Below, piece after piece: positions 25,712-35,469 of a stretch of DNA of 64,000 bases (position 1 is the stretch's first letter; every line of letters starts with the position of its first letter). The position numbers were made by a program, and so were the translations under genes. The notes beneath the pieces were generated by a model. That model was not told the origin of the DNA. It made no database searches and worked only from the letters and a program-made list of their open reading frames with translations. Origin of the DNA: Rhizobium sp. P32RR-XVIII (GTDB lineage: Bacteria; Pseudomonadota; Alphaproteobacteria; Rhizobiales; Rhizobiaceae); assembly GCF_012641395.1 (NCBI RefSeq), contig NZ_JABAIH010000002.1:62001-126000 (forward strand). The letters are read 5' to 3'.

Positions 25712-26218
25712 ATGACCGACGCCGTCCTCGTGCGCGACGCAACCGAAGCCGATCTTCCAGTGATCCGCGACATCTACAACCACGCCGTCGAACACACGAC
25801 GGCGATCTGGAACGAGACGCTCGTCGATCTCGAAAATCGAGCCGAGTGGTTCAGGGCGCGAAAGGCGAAGGGCTTTCCGGTTCTGGTCGCGGAAAAGGCG
25901 GGGCAGGTCGTCGGCTACGGCTCCTACGGCGACTGGCGCGCCTTCGACGGCTATCGCCATACGGTCGAGCATTCGGTCTATGTCGACAAGGATTGTCGCG
26001 GAGGCGGCGTCGGCAAGCTTCTGATGCAGGCGCTTATCAAGAGGGCGGCGGAAAACGGCATTCACGTCATGATCGCCGGGATCGAGGCGGAGAACGTGGC
26101 CTCGATCCGCCTGCACGAAAAACTCGGCTTCCGCGTCGCCGGCACCTTCTCCGAGGTCGGCACCAAGTTCGGCCGCTGGCTCGATCTCACTTGCATGGAA
26201 CTCAGGGTTTTGAAGTGA
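25712..26218 (+). CDS. GNAT N-acetyltransferase, phosphinothricin acetyltransferase-like
   Basis: A 168-residue acetyl-CoA enzyme. The acetyl-CoA loop is seen as C-R-G-G-G-V-G-K-L-L (about 99-108), and I-R-D-I-Y-N-H-A-V is the opening pattern of the PAT/bar and YwnH group, which acetylates methionine sulfone, sulfoximine or phosphinothricin. ATG 25712 chosen over an in-frame ATG at 25676. Its TGA overlaps the GTG of the next gene (GTGA), so the two are translationally coupled. Confidence 0.88.
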   Translation: MTDAVLVRDATEADLPVIRDIYNHAVEHTTAIWNETLVDLENRAEWFRARKAKGFPVLVAEKAGQVVGYGSYGDWRAFDGYRHTVEHSVYVDKDCRGGGVGKLLMQALIKRAAENGIHVMIAGIEAENVASIRLHEKLGFRVAGTFSEVGTKFGRWLDLTCMELRVLK

Positions 26219-26721
26219 GCCTCGTCGTTCTCACGGGCGCATCCGGTTCCGGCAAGACGGCGATCGCAAAAGCCGTTGACCTGCGTCACAGTGAGGAATT
26301 CGACGTCCGCTATTTCGATAGCATCGGCGTTCCGCCGGTCGAGGAGATGATCGCCGAACACGGTTCGCCCGCCGGATGGCAATACGCAATGACCGTCGAA
26401 TGGATGACACGCCTCGCGGCTGAAATGCAGCCGGAGCGCCCCGCGCTGTTCGAAGGGCAGATGCGGCTTGCTTTCCTCAAGGATGCCGCCGCGACGGCTG
26501 GGATTGATTGCCTGCCTATCCTCGTCGATTGCGACGACGAGACGCGCAGAACTCGTCTCATCGTTGACCGTAGCCAGCCGGAAATCGCAGGCGCGGATAT
26601 GATGAACTGGGCAGCCTATCTTCGCCGCGAGGCTGAGGAGGCGGGCTGCGAGATACTAGACACCTCAACACTGACGCTTGACGAGGCCGTTGCCCGGGTC
26701 GTTGCCCGGCTAAGGGCATAA
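26215..26721 (+). CDS. P-loop kinase-like protein
   Basis: A 168-residue protein starting with GTG 26215. Walker A is G-A-S-G-S-G-K-T (about 7-14), and the Arg-rich D-D-E-T-R-R-T-R-L region resembles the lid of small AAA_33/nucleoside kinase-like proteins. The phosphate acceptor is not known. The 4-bp overlap with the acetyltransferase gene suggests related roles. It ends 25 bp before the convergent msrB. Confidence 0.75.
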   Translation: MSLVVLTGASGSGKTAIAKAVDLRHSEEFDVRYFDSIGVPPVEEMIAEHGSPAGWQYAMTVEWMTRLAAEMQPERPALFEGQMRLAFLKDAAATAGIDCLPILVDCDDETRRTRLIVDRSQPEIAGADMMNWAAYLRREAEEAGCEILDTSTLTLDEAVARVVARLRA

Positions 26722-26746
26722 AGTCCGCACCGCCTCGTCTTCGCAA

Positions 26747-27157
26747 TCATTTCCCCGGCTCGAACACCATCGAATGGCCGTTGATGCAGTAGCGCAGGCC
26801 GGTTGGCGGCGGGCCGTCGGGGAAGACGTGGCCGAGATGCGCCTCGCAGGTGCCGCAGCGAATCTCGGTGCGCACCATGCCATAGGCGGTGTCGCGGTGC
26901 TCGGTCACGGCATTCGGCGAGACTGGCTCGAAATAGCTCGGCCAGCCGCAGCCCGCATCGAATTTGGTGTCAGAGCGGAAAAGCGGGGCATTGCAGCCGA
27001 CGCAACGGTAGAGCCCGGTCTCGAAGCTATCCCAATAGGGGCCGGTAAAGGCGCGCTCCGTACCGTGCTGGCGCGTGACGCGGTATTGCTCGTGCGTCAG
27101 CTGCTCTTTCCACTCTGCATCGGTCTTCTGGACTTTGACGGTTCCGGTATCGGACAT
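26747..27157 (-). CDS. msrB: Methionine-R-sulfoxide reductase B
   Basis: A 136-residue enzyme that reduces methionine-R-sulfoxide in proteins. Two CxxC pairs (C-V-G-C and C-G-T-C) bind the structural zinc, and the catalytic Cys sits in R-Y-C-I-N-G-H-S-M near the C-terminus. [10 protein letters not shown] is the family signature. ATG 27157 (MSDTGT) has family length; the frame extends to 27541 but would add an unrelated, repeat-like N-terminus. Cytoplasmic, no signal. Confidence 0.94.
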   Translation of the reverse strand: MSDTGTVKVQKTDAEWKEQLTHEQYRVTRQHGTERAFTGPYWDSFETGLYRCVGCNAPLFRSDTKFDAGCGWPSYFEPVSPNAVTEHRDTAYGMVRTEIRCGTCEAHLGHVFPDGPPPTGLRYCINGHSMVFEPGK

Positions 27158-27303
27158 GAGGCTTACTCCTTTCGCGCCGGAGAGGCGATTCCGTTCGGCC
27201 AGAATGTGGTGCGCAACGCACAATGGATCAAGATAGGCCAGTTTACCTGGCAATATACTCAGCGGCTCTAATCCGAAATGATGATTTGATCTTGGCTGTG
27301 TGA

Positions 27304-27318
27304 TTAACGTACTATTAA
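27304..27318. promoter_or_regulatory. CtrA-like box TTAA-N7-TTAA
   Basis: TTAACGTACTATTAA, 31 bp before the GTG of the small membrane-protein gene. The form matches the CtrA consensus, but the local sequence is A/T-rich, so it could be chance. Confidence 0.3.
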
Positions 27319-27349
27319 TTATAACGGCTTTGCCGGCGGGGGATTTGAA

Positions 27350-27550
27350 GTGTTCGTTGATATTCTGCTCTGGGCCTATGGCCTGGGAGCCACGCTTTTT
27401 ATGACCATGACCTTTCTGGAAGGCTGGGCCAATCACGACGGCTGGGGCCTGCGGCGGATGGCAGGCTTCGCCTCGTGCCTTCTCTGGCCGCTCCTGATTG
27501 TCGTCTTCGTGCTGCATGCCCGCCACGCGGCCGTGCAACAAACCCTTTAG
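27350..27550 (+). CDS. Small two-helix membrane protein, 66 aa
   Basis: Not recognised. Two hydrophobic stretches ([16 protein letters not shown] and [13 protein letters not shown]) with the motif [10 protein letters not shown] between them predict a helical hairpin in the inner membrane. The start is GTG 27350 after GGCGGGGGATTTGAA. It stands alone between msrB and the mnh operon. Confidence 0.6.
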   Translation: MFVDILLWAYGLGATLFMTMTFLEGWANHDGWGLRRMAGFASCLLWPLLIVVFVLHARHAAVQQTL

Positions 27551-27742
27551 CTATTCCGGCGCTCACTTACTTTTGCTCACTTGGGCGGCCGCTACCTTTG
27601 GTGGCGACGCTTCTGCAGTATGAAAGTGCATGATTGCAGTGGGCAGGTTCCGAAAACGCTTGAGGCTATCCGCCGATTGACCTAATTCTTCGAAACCATC
27701 CAGTTATCGCCGGGGCTCCGGGTTTCGTTTGAAGGAGGGGAC

Positions 27743-30121
27743 ATGGCCGGTGTCACTGGTCTGACATTTCTGGCCTTGTGCCTGCCTCTGCTCGGCGCCC
27801 TGATCTCTCCTTTCGTCATTCGCCGCCTCGGTGCGAACGGCGCCTGGCTGCTGGCGATGGTGCCGCTTCTGTCATTTCTGCACTTTCTCGGCTTCGTGCC
27901 GGAGATCGCCCGCGGCGAGGTCGTGACCGGCGGCTATGTCTGGGTGCCGAGCTACAATCTCAGTTTCTCCTGGTTCCTGGACGGCCTGTCGCTGACCTTC
28001 GCGCTGCTCATTACCGGCATCGGTACGCTGATCGTGCTCTATTCCGGCGGCTACCTGAGGGGGCATCCGGAGCAGGGGCGATTCTTCGCCTTCATCTGCC
28101 TGTTCATGGGCGCGATGCTGGGCGTCGTCATCTCGGACAGTTTCCTGATGCTTTTCATCTATTGGGAGCTGACCTCCATCACCTCGTTCCTGCTGATCGG
28201 CTTCGATCATGAGCGGGAAGCGGCGCGAAGGGCCGCCCTTCAGGCGCTCGTCGTGACCGGCGGCGGCGGACTTTGCCTGCTGGCGGGTCTGCTGCTGCTG
28301 TGGGATATCACCGGCGTCACGCAGATGTCGCTGCTTTCGCACTTCGGCGACGTCGTACGCGGCAGCCCCTTTTATCTCGCGACGCTCTTGCTGGTGCTCT
28401 GCGGCGCTTTCACCAAATCGGCGCAGTTTCCGTTTCATTTCTGGCTGCCGAACGCCATGGAAGCGCCAACGCCGGTTTCCGCCTACCTGCATTCCGCGAC
28501 GATGGTGAAGGCCGGGGTCTTTCTTCTGATGCGCCTGAACCCGGTCATGGGAGAAACGCCTGCCTGGGAAATTCTGCTGCCCTTCTTCGGCGGCATGACG
28601 CTGGTTGCCGGTTCGGCGCTGGCGATTGCCCAGTCCGACCTGAAGCTGAAGCTGGCCTATACGACGGTCTCTTCGCTCGGCCTTCTTGTCCTGCTCACCG
28701 GCTTCGGCTCGTCATATGCCGTGGAAGCGGCAGTGCTCTATCTCGTGGCGCACTCGCTCTTCAAGGGCGCGCTCTTCATGGTCGCAGGCATTCTCGATCA
28801 CGAAACCGGGACGCGAGACATTACGAAGCTCGGCGGACTTGCCGCCGCCATGCCGCTGACCTTCGCGATCGCGCTGCTTGCGGCGATCTCGATGGGCGGG
28901 CTCCCACCTGTCTTCGGGTTTCTCGCCAAGGAAGAGGTCTATGCCGCGCTCACCGGAGGCAACCTGCGCGCGGTGGTCTTCACCGTAATCGCCATCTTCG
29001 GCAATGTGCTGATGTTTGCGATCGCCTTTTCGGTCGGCTTGAGGCCCTTCATCGGCGCCGTCGGCGAAACCCCGAACCATCCGCATGAGGCGCCCGTTCT
29101 GCTCTGGCTCGGCCCCGGCGTGCTGGCGCTCCTCGGTCTGGCCGCAGCCCTCTTTTCCGGCTTCACGCACGGCTACGTCTCTTCGCCCATGGCTTCTGCC
29201 GTCCAGGGCGATGCGGTCAACGTCACGGTCTCCCTGGTGCCGCATCTTGGCCTGCCGCTTGCCCTCTCCATCGTGACCATCATGCTCGGGATGGCGACCT
29301 ACTGGCAGATAGAACGCGCACGCGGCCTCATGGTGTCTTTCCTGGACGCGGCGGGGTCGGGGCCGGACCGCGGCTTCGACAGTTTCGTTGCCGGGCTCGT
29401 TCGCTTCGGCTGGCGCGCCACCCGCATCGTCCAGCCGGGCAGGCTGGAAATCTACGTGATCTGCACCTTTCTCTGTGTCGCGGCGATCCTCCTGCTAGTG
29501 CCGGCGCTTTACGGCGAATTTCCTGCCCTTCCTGCCTGGCCGCACGATGTGCAGTTTCATGAATGGGCGGTTTTCCTGCTTGCGGTGATCGGCCTTGCCG
29601 CTGTCCTTGCCGCCCGCGATCTTTTGACGGCGATGGTCTCGCTCGGCATCCAGGGCTTTTCGGTGGCGCTGATTTTCCTGCTCTTCGGCGCCCCGGATCT
29701 TGCCTTTACCCAATTCCTGGTCGAGACGCTGTCGGTCGTCATTCTGGCGCTGGTCATGACGCGGCTTCGCCTTTCGCCGACCGATCCGCGTCCGCTCAGC
29801 CAGCGACTTGGAGACAGCGCCGTCGCGCTCGCCTGCGGCCTTGGCTTTTCGCTCCTTCTCATGAAGGCCACGGAGGGGCCGTTCAGCACGGCGCTTTCGG
29901 ATTTCTTCAACACCTATTCGAAAACCATCGCCCATGGCGCCAATGTCGTGAACGTCATCATCGTCGATTTCCGCGGCACTGATACGCTCGGCGAAATCGC
30001 CGTCGTCGCGATCACCGGCCTTGCCATCGTCGCCCTGATCGGGCTGCGGGCGGGGGCAGAGCGGAAGCTCGCCGCAAAGGATCCGGGCAAGCCGCGGGAT
30101 CTGGGGACGGAGCGGCCATGA
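27743..30121 (+). CDS. mnhA: MnhA/PhaA, Mrp-type cation/proton antiporter subunit A
   Basis: A 792-residue membrane subunit with about 20 helices. It combines a NuoL-like proton-channel domain ([15 protein letters not shown] near 225 and H-S-A-T-M-V-K-A-G near 250) with a C-terminal DUF4040/MnhA extension. With B-G it forms the multi-subunit Na+(K+)/H+ antiporter; in Sinorhizobium the Pha version is needed for K+/alkali adaptation. A strong GGAGG precedes ATG 27743. It overlaps mnhB by 4 bp (ATGA), starting a tightly coupled operon. Confidence 0.95.
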   Translation: MAGVTGLTFLALCLPLLGALISPFVIRRLGANGAWLLAMVPLLSFLHFLGFVPEIARGEVVTGGYVWVPSYNLSFSWFLDGLSLTFALLITGIGTLIVLYSGGYLRGHPEQGRFFAFICLFMGAMLGVVISDSFLMLFIYWELTSITSFLLIGFDHEREAARRAALQALVVTGGGGLCLLAGLLLLWDITGVTQMSLLSHFGDVVRGSPFYLATLLLVLCGAFTKSAQFPFHFWLPNAMEAPTPVSAYLHSATMVKAGVFLLMRLNPVMGETPAWEILLPFFGGMTLVAGSALAIAQSDLKLKLAYTTVSSLGLLVLLTGFGSSYAVEAAVLYLVAHSLFKGALFMVAGILDHETGTRDITKLGGLAAAMPLTFAIALLAAISMGGLPPVFGFLAKEEVYAALTGGNLRAVVFTVIAIFGNVLMFAIAFSVGLRPFIGAVGETPNHPHEAPVLLWLGPGVLALLGLAAALFSGFTHGYVSSPMASAVQGDAVNVTVSLVPHLGLPLALSIVTIMLGMATYWQIERARGLMVSFLDAAGSGPDRGFDSFVAGLVRFGWRATRIVQPGRLEIYVICTFLCVAAILLLVPALYGEFPALPAWPHDVQFHEWAVFLLAVIGLAAVLAARDLLTAMVSLGIQGFSVALIFLLFGAPDLAFTQFLVETLSVVILALVMTRLRLSPTDPRPLSQRLGDSAVALACGLGFSLLLMKATEGPFSTALSDFFNTYSKTIAHGANVVNVIIVDFRGTDTLGEIAVVAITGLAIVALIGLRAGAERKLAAKDPGKPRDLGTERP

Positions 30122-30537
30122 ATACCCTCATCTTCCGCACCATGGCGCCGTTCCTCGTCGCGCTGATGCTGGTCTTTTCGGTGTTCATCCTGCTGCGCGG
30201 CCACAATGAGCCGGGCGGCGGCTTCATCGGCGGGCTGATCGCTGCCTCGGCGCTGGCGATCTACGGCATTGCCAACGGCGTTCCCGCGGTTCGCAGCGCG
30301 ATCCGCTTTCATCCTCTGTCGATCGCGGGAGCCGGGCTCCTGATGTCGTCGGTCGCGGGACTCGCCTCGATTGCCGCCGGCGTTCCGTTCATGACCGGCC
30401 TTTGGGTCTATCCCGTAATCCTCGGGGTCGAGGTACCGCTTTCGACGGTCATGCTCTTCGATATCGGCGTCTATTTCGTCGTCGTCGGCGCGATCACCGC
30501 CATTGCTTTGGCGCTCGAGGAAAGGGAGGTGGAGTGA
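30118..30537 (+). CDS. mnhB: MnhB/PhaB antiporter subunit B
   Basis: A 139-residue, four-helix subunit of the Mrp complex. [14 protein letters not shown] after helix 1 is the MnhB family signature. Here it is a separate protein, so the operon is of the seven-gene kind instead of the fused AB kind. It overlaps mnhA and mnhC by 4 and 1 bp. Confidence 0.94.
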   Translation: MNTLIFRTMAPFLVALMLVFSVFILLRGHNEPGGGFIGGLIAASALAIYGIANGVPAVRSAIRFHPLSIAGAGLLMSSVAGLASIAAGVPFMTGLWVYPVILGVEVPLSTVMLFDIGVYFVVVGAITAIALALEEREVE

Positions 30538-30914
30538 TGGAGCCGCTTTTTGCGATCCTCGTCGGCCTCTTCTTTTCGGCGGCGGTCTATCTGCTGCTGT
30601 CGAAATTCTCGATCCGCATCATGCTCGGCATCGCGATCCTCGGAAACGCCGTGAACCTCCTGCTCTTTACCGCCGGCCGCGTGACCCGCGAGGTGCCGCC
30701 GATCATTCCGGCCGGTCTCGACACGCTGCCGGCCGGCGCCGCCAACCCGCTGCCGCAGGCACTGATTCTCACGGCAATCGTGATTTCCTTCTCCTTCCTC
30801 GCCTTCATGCTGGTGCTGACCTACCGGGCCTATCAGGATCTCGGCACCGACAACACCGATGAGATGCGGGTGGCGGAGCCCGACGATCCGCCGCTTCCGC
30901 CGCTGGGGTACTGA
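30537..30914 (+). CDS. mnhC: MnhC/PhaC antiporter subunit C (NuoK-like)
   Basis: A 125-residue subunit with three helices, related to NuoK of complex I (I-R-I-M-L-G-I-A-I-L-G-N-A-V-N-L-L-L). The C-terminal tail is Asp/Glu/Pro-rich. Its ATG shares the A of the mnhB TGA (30535-30539). A 314-bp repeat follows before mnhD, the only gap in the operon. Confidence 0.93.
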   Translation: MEPLFAILVGLFFSAAVYLLLSKFSIRIMLGIAILGNAVNLLLFTAGRVTREVPPIIPAGLDTLPAGAANPLPQALILTAIVISFSFLAFMLVLTYRAYQDLGTDNTDEMRVAEPDDPPLPPLGY

Positions 30915-31228
30915 GGATGGCGATGAGAGTGATCGTGCGGATGCTGACCCCCCTCTGCCCTGGCGGCCTTCCGGGGTCGAGCCACGTGTCTCGACCCGCT
31001 CTTCGAGCCCCCCACAAGGGCGGAGATTGGTATGTTGCACGGTCCGCATATTCCCTCTTCTCCCCAGCGGGGAGAAGGTGGCCCGAAGGGCCGGATGAGG
31101 GGGTGAGCGCGGCATATGATGTCCGTCGCTTTCGCTCCAGACGCTCGCGGGCTACGCCGCTCGCCCCCCTCATCGCCTCGCTCCGCTCGGCACTTCTCCC
31201 CGCTGGGGAGAAGAGGAGGGCACTCTGA
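30915..31228. repeat. Composite palindromic repeat inserted between mnhC and mnhD
   Basis: 30947-31030 is a broken copy of the C6-TCTG-CCCTG element seen near 17.1 kb. 31047-31105 and 31162-31222 are inverted halves of a second element (cttctccccagcggggagaag ... reversed). Normal Mrp operons have overlapping C and D genes, so this is a later insertion. A frame from ATG 30917 stays open across all of it to TGA 31226-31228, directly beside the mnhD ATG 31229. Confidence 0.8.
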
Positions 31229-32776
31229 ATGGCCGCGCCTGTCTCCGACCTCTCCGTCGCACTCGTCGCAGCGCCCGTGCCGATACACAATTGGCTGGTG
31301 ATCCTGCCTGTTGCGCATTGTATCGTGCTCGGCGCACTGATGCTGGTGCTGCGCGTCCATGTGCGCCTGCACGCGATGATCGCCGTACTCGGCCTTGCCG
31401 CGCTGGTGCTGATCGATGCGGTGCTCTTGACCACGGTGGTCGATGGCGGCCCCGTCACGATGGTCATGGGGCGCTGGCTACCGCCTTTCGGCATCGCCTT
31501 CACCGTCGATCTCTTCGGCGCGCTGATGGCGCTTGTAGCAGCGATCGCTGCCCTTGCGGCGAGCCTCTATGCACTCTCCGACATCGATGCGGGCGGGCGG
31601 CGCTTTGGCTTCTTCCCGTTCCTGATGTTCCTGATGGCGGGCGTTACCGGAGCGTTTCTCACCGGCGACGTCTTCAATCTCTATGTCTGGTTCGAGGTGC
31701 TGCTGATTTCGTCCTTCGGCCTGCTGGTCCTCGGCTCGGAGCGCGAGCAGATCGACGGCGCAATGAAATATGCGGTGCTGAACCTAATCGGCACGACCCT
31801 CTTCCTCATCGCCGTCGGCTATCTCTACGCGATCTTCGGCACGCTCAACATGGCCGATATCGCGCTGAAGGCGGCCGGCCTGCGGGACGGAGCGCCGCTC
31901 ATAACGCTGGCGGCGCTCTTCCTGCTTGCTTTCGCGATGAAGGCGGCGGCTTTCCCGGTGAATTTCTGGCTGCCGGCGTCCTATCATACGCCGCGCATCG
32001 TCGTCTCCGCGCTCTTTGCCGGTCTGCTCACCAAGGTCGGCATCTACGCCCTCATTCGGGTCATGGTGATGCTGCTGCCGGTCGAGCGAGAGGCATTGAG
32101 CCTGATGATCGCAGTCGTCGGCGCCGCCACCGTCATCGTCGGCGCGCTCGGCGCGCTGGCGCAGACCGACATCCGCCGCATGCTCGGCTATGTCCTCATC
32201 TCGGGCGTCGGCAACATGCTCGTCGGTGTGGCGATCGGCACGCCGGGCGGGGTCAGCGGCTCCGTCTTTTACGCACTGCACTCCGTGGTTCTGATGACGG
32301 CGCTCTATCTTCTGGCGGGGCAGGTGGCATGGCTCGGAGGCAGCTTCTCGCTTGCAGCGCTCGGCGGGCTCTATCGCGGACGCGGCTGGCTTGCCGCCGT
32401 CTCGCTGATCCTGTTTCTGGCCGCCTGCGGGCTGCCGCCGTTTTCCGGCTTCTGGCCGAAGGTGATCCTCGTCAAGGCGTCGCTCGATATCGGTGCGTGG
32501 TGGCTTGCCGCCGCCCTCCTGATCGGCGGTTTCCTGACGACCATCTGCTTCGGCCGTGTCTTCCTGCTTGTCTATTGGCGCCCGGCAAGCCGGCCGGTTG
32601 ATACGGCCGCCATCGGCTGGCAATCGGCGCTGCCGTTGCTGGTACTCACCGCACTCGTCATCGGCTTCGGCGTCCTGCCGGAACAGCTCCTGTCGCTGGC
32701 GCAGGCGGCGGCCGGAAGCCTTGCCGACCCCGGCGCCTATATCCATTCTGTCTTCCCGGGAGGAACCGCGCCGTGA
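31229..32776 (+). CDS. mnhD: MnhD/PhaD antiporter subunit D (NuoM/N-like)
   Basis: A 515-residue subunit with about 14 helices, the second proton-channel-like protein of the Mrp complex. K-A-A-A-F-P-V-N-F-W-L-P-A-S-Y (about 235) and L-A-Q-T-D-I-R-R-M-L-G-Y (about 310) are the conserved blocks shared with complex I NuoM/NuoN. About 25 extra residues precede the first helix. It overlaps mnhE by 4 bp. Confidence 0.94.
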   Translation: MAAPVSDLSVALVAAPVPIHNWLVILPVAHCIVLGALMLVLRVHVRLHAMIAVLGLAALVLIDAVLLTTVVDGGPVTMVMGRWLPPFGIAFTVDLFGALMALVAAIAALAASLYALSDIDAGGRRFGFFPFLMFLMAGVTGAFLTGDVFNLYVWFEVLLISSFGLLVLGSEREQIDGAMKYAVLNLIGTTLFLIAVGYLYAIFGTLNMADIALKAAGLRDGAPLITLAALFLLAFAMKAAAFPVNFWLPASYHTPRIVVSALFAGLLTKVGIYALIRVMVMLLPVEREALSLMIAVVGAATVIVGALGALAQTDIRRMLGYVLISGVGNMLVGVAIGTPGGVSGSVFYALHSVVLMTALYLLAGQVAWLGGSFSLAALGGLYRGRGWLAAVSLILFLAACGLPPFSGFWPKVILVKASLDIGAWWLAAALLIGGFLTTICFGRVFLLVYWRPASRPVDTAAIGWQSALPLLVLTALVIGFGVLPEQLLSLAQAAAGSLADPGAYIHSVFPGGTAP

Positions 32777-33246
32777 CTGCCTTCCTCTTCAATCTGCTGC
32801 TCGCCATCGCCTGGGTCGCCGTCTCCGGCAGCGCCTCGCTGCATAATCTCGTCCTGGGTTTCGTGCTCAGCGCCGTCGCACTCGCCATCGTCCGCGAGGC
32901 CTTCGGCGGCAAGGGCTATCTTCGCCGCACGCGCCTCATCCTGTCATTGGCGCTGCTTTTCATGAAGGAGCTGACGCTCTCCGCCTGGGTGGTCGCAAGG
33001 ACGGTGCTGAGGCCGAGGATGGACATCCGGCCCGGCATCTTCGCCTTTCCGCTGACCGTCGACCGCGATTTCGAGATCACGCTGCTTGCAAATCTCATCA
33101 CGCTGACGCCGGGCACGCTCTCCGTCGATGTTTCGGCGGATCGCAAGACGCTTTACGTCCACGCGCTCGACTGCGCCGATCCGGAGGCGGTGAAGCGCGC
33201 CATCGCGAACGGCTTCGAACGCAAGATCATGGAGGCCTTCCGATGA
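32773..33246 (+). CDS. mnhE: MnhE/PhaE antiporter subunit E
   Basis: A 157-residue subunit starting GTG 32773. Two N-terminal helices and a cytoplasmic C-terminal domain with [13 protein letters not shown], the MnhE signature. It is needed for assembly in studied Mrp systems. Four-base overlaps on both sides. Confidence 0.93.
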   Translation: MTAFLFNLLLAIAWVAVSGSASLHNLVLGFVLSAVALAIVREAFGGKGYLRRTRLILSLALLFMKELTLSAWVVARTVLRPRMDIRPGIFAFPLTVDRDFEITLLANLITLTPGTLSVDVSADRKTLYVHALDCADPEAVKRAIANGFERKIMEAFR

Positions 33247-33632
33247 TGCCGCCGCTCGCCATCATCTCGGGGGCTGCGACGCTCACGCTCGCGATCCTCG
33301 GCATCGCCTTTGTGCTCACCGCCTATCGCGTCATCGCCGGGCCGACGCTGCCGGACCGCATCCTTGCGCTCGACACGCTGACCGGCATCGCCATCGGCTT
33401 CATCGCCGCACTTGCCGTCAAGACGCATTTCGCGCTCTACATCGACATCGCAATCGCGCTGGGGCTGGTTGGCTTCCTCGCCACGGTCGCCTTCGCCCGC
33501 TTCGTCTTGTCGCGCGGTGCGCCAGCGCCCGAGCCGCCACCCCCCGGGAGACCGGCAGACAAGCGAAAAAAAGAGACAAAGCGCAGGTCGGCAAAGAGAC
33601 CAGGCGGGAAACCGGCAAGAAAGGCAGGATGA
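33243..33632 (+). CDS. mnhF: MnhF/PhaF antiporter subunit F with basic C-terminal extension
   Basis: A 129-residue subunit. Residues 1-90 are the normal three-helix MnhF ([16 protein letters not shown]). Residues about 95-129 add a Pro-rich then very Lys/Arg-rich tail (K-R-K-K-E-T-K-R-R) absent from most MnhF proteins, which are about 90 residues. The tail is cytoplasmic by the positive-inside rule. It overlaps mnhG by 4 bp, so the tail is not due to a missed stop. Confidence 0.92.
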   Translation: MMPPLAIISGAATLTLAILGIAFVLTAYRVIAGPTLPDRILALDTLTGIAIGFIAALAVKTHFALYIDIAIALGLVGFLATVAFARFVLSRGAPAPEPPPPGRPADKRKKETKRRSAKRPGGKPARKAG

Positions 33633-33961
33633 TGGGATACGTGCTTGCCACAGCCATCGCGGTGCTGATGCTTGCCGGCGCCTTCTTCGCGCTTTCAGCC
33701 TCCATCGGTGTCGTGCGCCTGCCGGACCTTTATTCGCGCATGCATGCCGCTTCCAAGGCAGGCACCGTCGGCTCCGGTCTTTTGCTTCTGGCTGCCGGTT
33801 TCTCGTCCGGGGAGGTTGCAGTCTTTGCCCGCGCGGCCGTCGGCGTTGTATTTCTGCTGCTGACGGCTCCGGTCGCGGCGCATCTGCTGGCAAAAGCTGC
33901 GCGAGACACCGGACATAGGCTATGGGAATTTTCTGTTCGAGATGATATGGAGGGCCGATAA
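33629..33961 (+). CDS. mnhG: MnhG/PhaG antiporter subunit G
   Basis: A 110-residue, three-helix subunit. [22 protein letters not shown] is the family signature. It is the last gene of the operon; no clear terminator follows, only A/T-rich sequence leading to mucR. Confidence 0.93.
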   Translation: MMGYVLATAIAVLMLAGAFFALSASIGVVRLPDLYSRMHAASKAGTVGSGLLLLAAGFSSGEVAVFARAAVGVVFLLLTAPVAAHLLAKAARDTGHRLWEFSVRDDMEGR

Positions 33962-34392
33962 GAGTATAAATTTGACCAACGGAGCTGGATTAACGCAAAT
34001 TTACGTATGTGGCAGCCAAACTAAAGTCGTATCTACGCCCGAAAATCTTACTCTTCTGTGAATTTTCAGTAGAAACGACACAAATAACAATTGGCCTCCG
34101 CGTAAATCGGTGCTAATTGAATTGTAAGTAGAGTTCGAATTTCGAACTAGAATCGTTGCCGTTATTCGTCCTCAGCTTTAATTTCCAATGTCTAATTAAG
34201 GTTGTGGTTAGAAAAACGCAGCGATTTTGACTCGTATTCGGACAGTATAAGAGCAGCTTTCGGTCTCAAGAATCTAGGGGTGGATTCGCGTTTTAGGACA
34301 TGAAGCCAGGGTCTGGGCTTTTACTGTTTGCCTCTACGAAGACGGTCCTCCGCAAGGAGGGTCATTCACGCATGCGAACAGGAGAACGAAAT
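33962..34392. promoter_or_regulatory. Long A/T-rich control region upstream of mucR
   Basis: 431 bp with no gene on either strand and much lower GC than the neighbours, with many T-A steps (for example near 34085-34205). MucR proteins bind A/T-rich sites with T-A steps and repress their own genes, so this is a likely autoregulatory region with a long leader. Exact sites cannot be fixed by eye. Confidence 0.55.
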
Positions 34393-34824
34393 ATGACGGA
34401 TACCGCGACCGGCAATGGGCCGGAATTGCTGGTAGAGCTGACAGCTGATATCGTAGCGGCATATGTCAGCAATCATGTGGTCCCGGTCAGTGACCTGGCC
34501 AATTTGATTTCCGACGTGCATTCCGCACTGAGCAACACGTCTGCACCGCAACCCGCCGCAGCCATCATCGAAAAGCAGAAGCCCGCCGTTTCAGTGCGCA
34601 AGTCAGTACAGGACGATCAGATCACCTGCCTGGAATGCGGCGGCAACTTCAAGTCTCTCAAGCGTCATCTCATGACTCATCACAGCCTCTCGCCGGAAGA
34701 ATACCGCGAGAAGTGGGATCTTCCCGCCGATTATCCCATGGTCGCCCCAGCCTATGCCGAGGCACGTTCGCGCCTCGCCAAGGAAATGGGCCTCGGCCAG
34801 CGCCGCAAACGCGGGCGCGGCTGA
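34393..34824 (+). CDS. mucR: MucR/Ros-family zinc-finger transcriptional regulator
   Basis: A 143-residue DNA-binding protein with the prokaryotic C2H2 finger: Cys79, Cys82, His92 and His96/97 in [15 protein letters not shown]. The N-terminal oligomerisation region ([15 protein letters not shown]) and the [13 protein letters not shown] block match Sinorhizobium MucR closely. It controls exopolysaccharide, motility and cell-cycle genes as an H-NS-like silencer. ATG 34393 has GGAG 8 nt upstream; the frame is open to 34300, but MucR proteins are 142-143 residues. Confidence 0.95.
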   Translation: MTDTATGNGPELLVELTADIVAAYVSNHVVPVSDLANLISDVHSALSNTSAPQPAAAIIEKQKPAVSVRKSVQDDQITCLECGGNFKSLKRHLMTHHSLSPEEYREKWDLPADYPMVAPAYAEARSRLAKEMGLGQRRKRGRG

Positions 34825-34845
34825 GCCTGACGCTCCAGACGTAAG

Positions 34846-34867
34846 AGCCGGGGCAACCCGGCTTTTT
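34846..34867 (+). terminator. mucR intrinsic terminator
   Basis: AGCCGGG-GCAA-CCCGGCT (34846-34863 with a GCAA-type loop) followed by TTTT. It lies 21 bp after the mucR stop. Confidence 0.9.
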
Positions 34868-35031
34868 GCGCGACTGCGAGAGGTTAAGGAAAATAATCCT
34901 ATTTATTTTCAGAGCCTTGCCAAGAAAGCACCGCTGTAACACGAGAAAGTTGTTCGGCAGTGCTTTCCAGCCAGCTTTTTGGTCGCGTACATTATATGAA
35001 TTAATTCCTATTTTGTTGGGAGTTTTCATAT

Positions 35032-35469
35032 ATGCCTATTGAAAATCCGCCTCTGCCGCGTCTTCGGCTCGAACTTGCCCTGCGGCCTCTCATCAGCGAT
35101 GTCCCTCCCGCTTTCCAGGGCTACGCGCCGCCTTCTTCCACTCTTCCGATCGATGCGGTTTGCCGAATTGCCCAGGAGCTCACCACCGAGATGGTCATGC
35201 TCGTGGGCGGCAGACTTCTGGCGCGCCGAGACCGCCGGCGCACGCTCTGTCACGTCCGGCAGATCGCCATGTATGTTTGCCATGTGGCGTTGCAGATTCC
35301 CCATGACGACATTGCCGGCGCGTTCGGCCGCAATCGCTCCACGGTCGGTCATGCCTGCATGACCGTCGAAGAACGGCGCGAGGATGCCGCCTTCGACGAC
35401 TTTGTTTCCGCCGTCGAACGGGCCGTCAAATCCATCTTTCGTTCCGCCGGAGGCGCTGCGCATGAGTGA
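35032..35469 (+). CDS. DnaA C-terminal-like helix-turn-helix protein
   Basis: A 145-residue protein. Residues 75-115 match the DnaA domain IV pattern (V-R-Q-I-A-M-Y-V ... D-I-A-G-A-F-G-R-N-R-S-T-V-G-H-A), which reads DnaA boxes, but there is no AAA+ ATPase part, so it is not a replication initiator. Relatives sit beside mucR in rhizobia. It may bind DnaA-box-like sites as a regulator (inference). The upstream 34868-35031 gap is A/T-rich with a probable promoter. It overlaps the DUF6456 gene by 8 bp. Confidence 0.8.
   Translation: MPIENPPLPRLRLELALRPLISDVPPAFQGYAPPSSTLPIDAVCRIAQELTTEMVMLVGGRLLARRDRRRTLCHVRQIAMYVCHVALQIPHDDIAGAFGRNRSTVGHACMTVEERREDAAFDDFVSAVERAVKSIFRSAGGAAHE

Noticed and set aside
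27158-27541. N-terminal extension of MsrB
   Set aside because: The extension is unlike any MsrB, contains intergenic sequence and the opposite-strand small membrane gene; MSDTGT at 27157 gives the family length.
30917-31228. 103-aa protein encoded in the mnh repeat
   Set aside because: As a functional protein it is unlikely, since it consists of palindromic repeat; it is kept only as a possible coupling frame.
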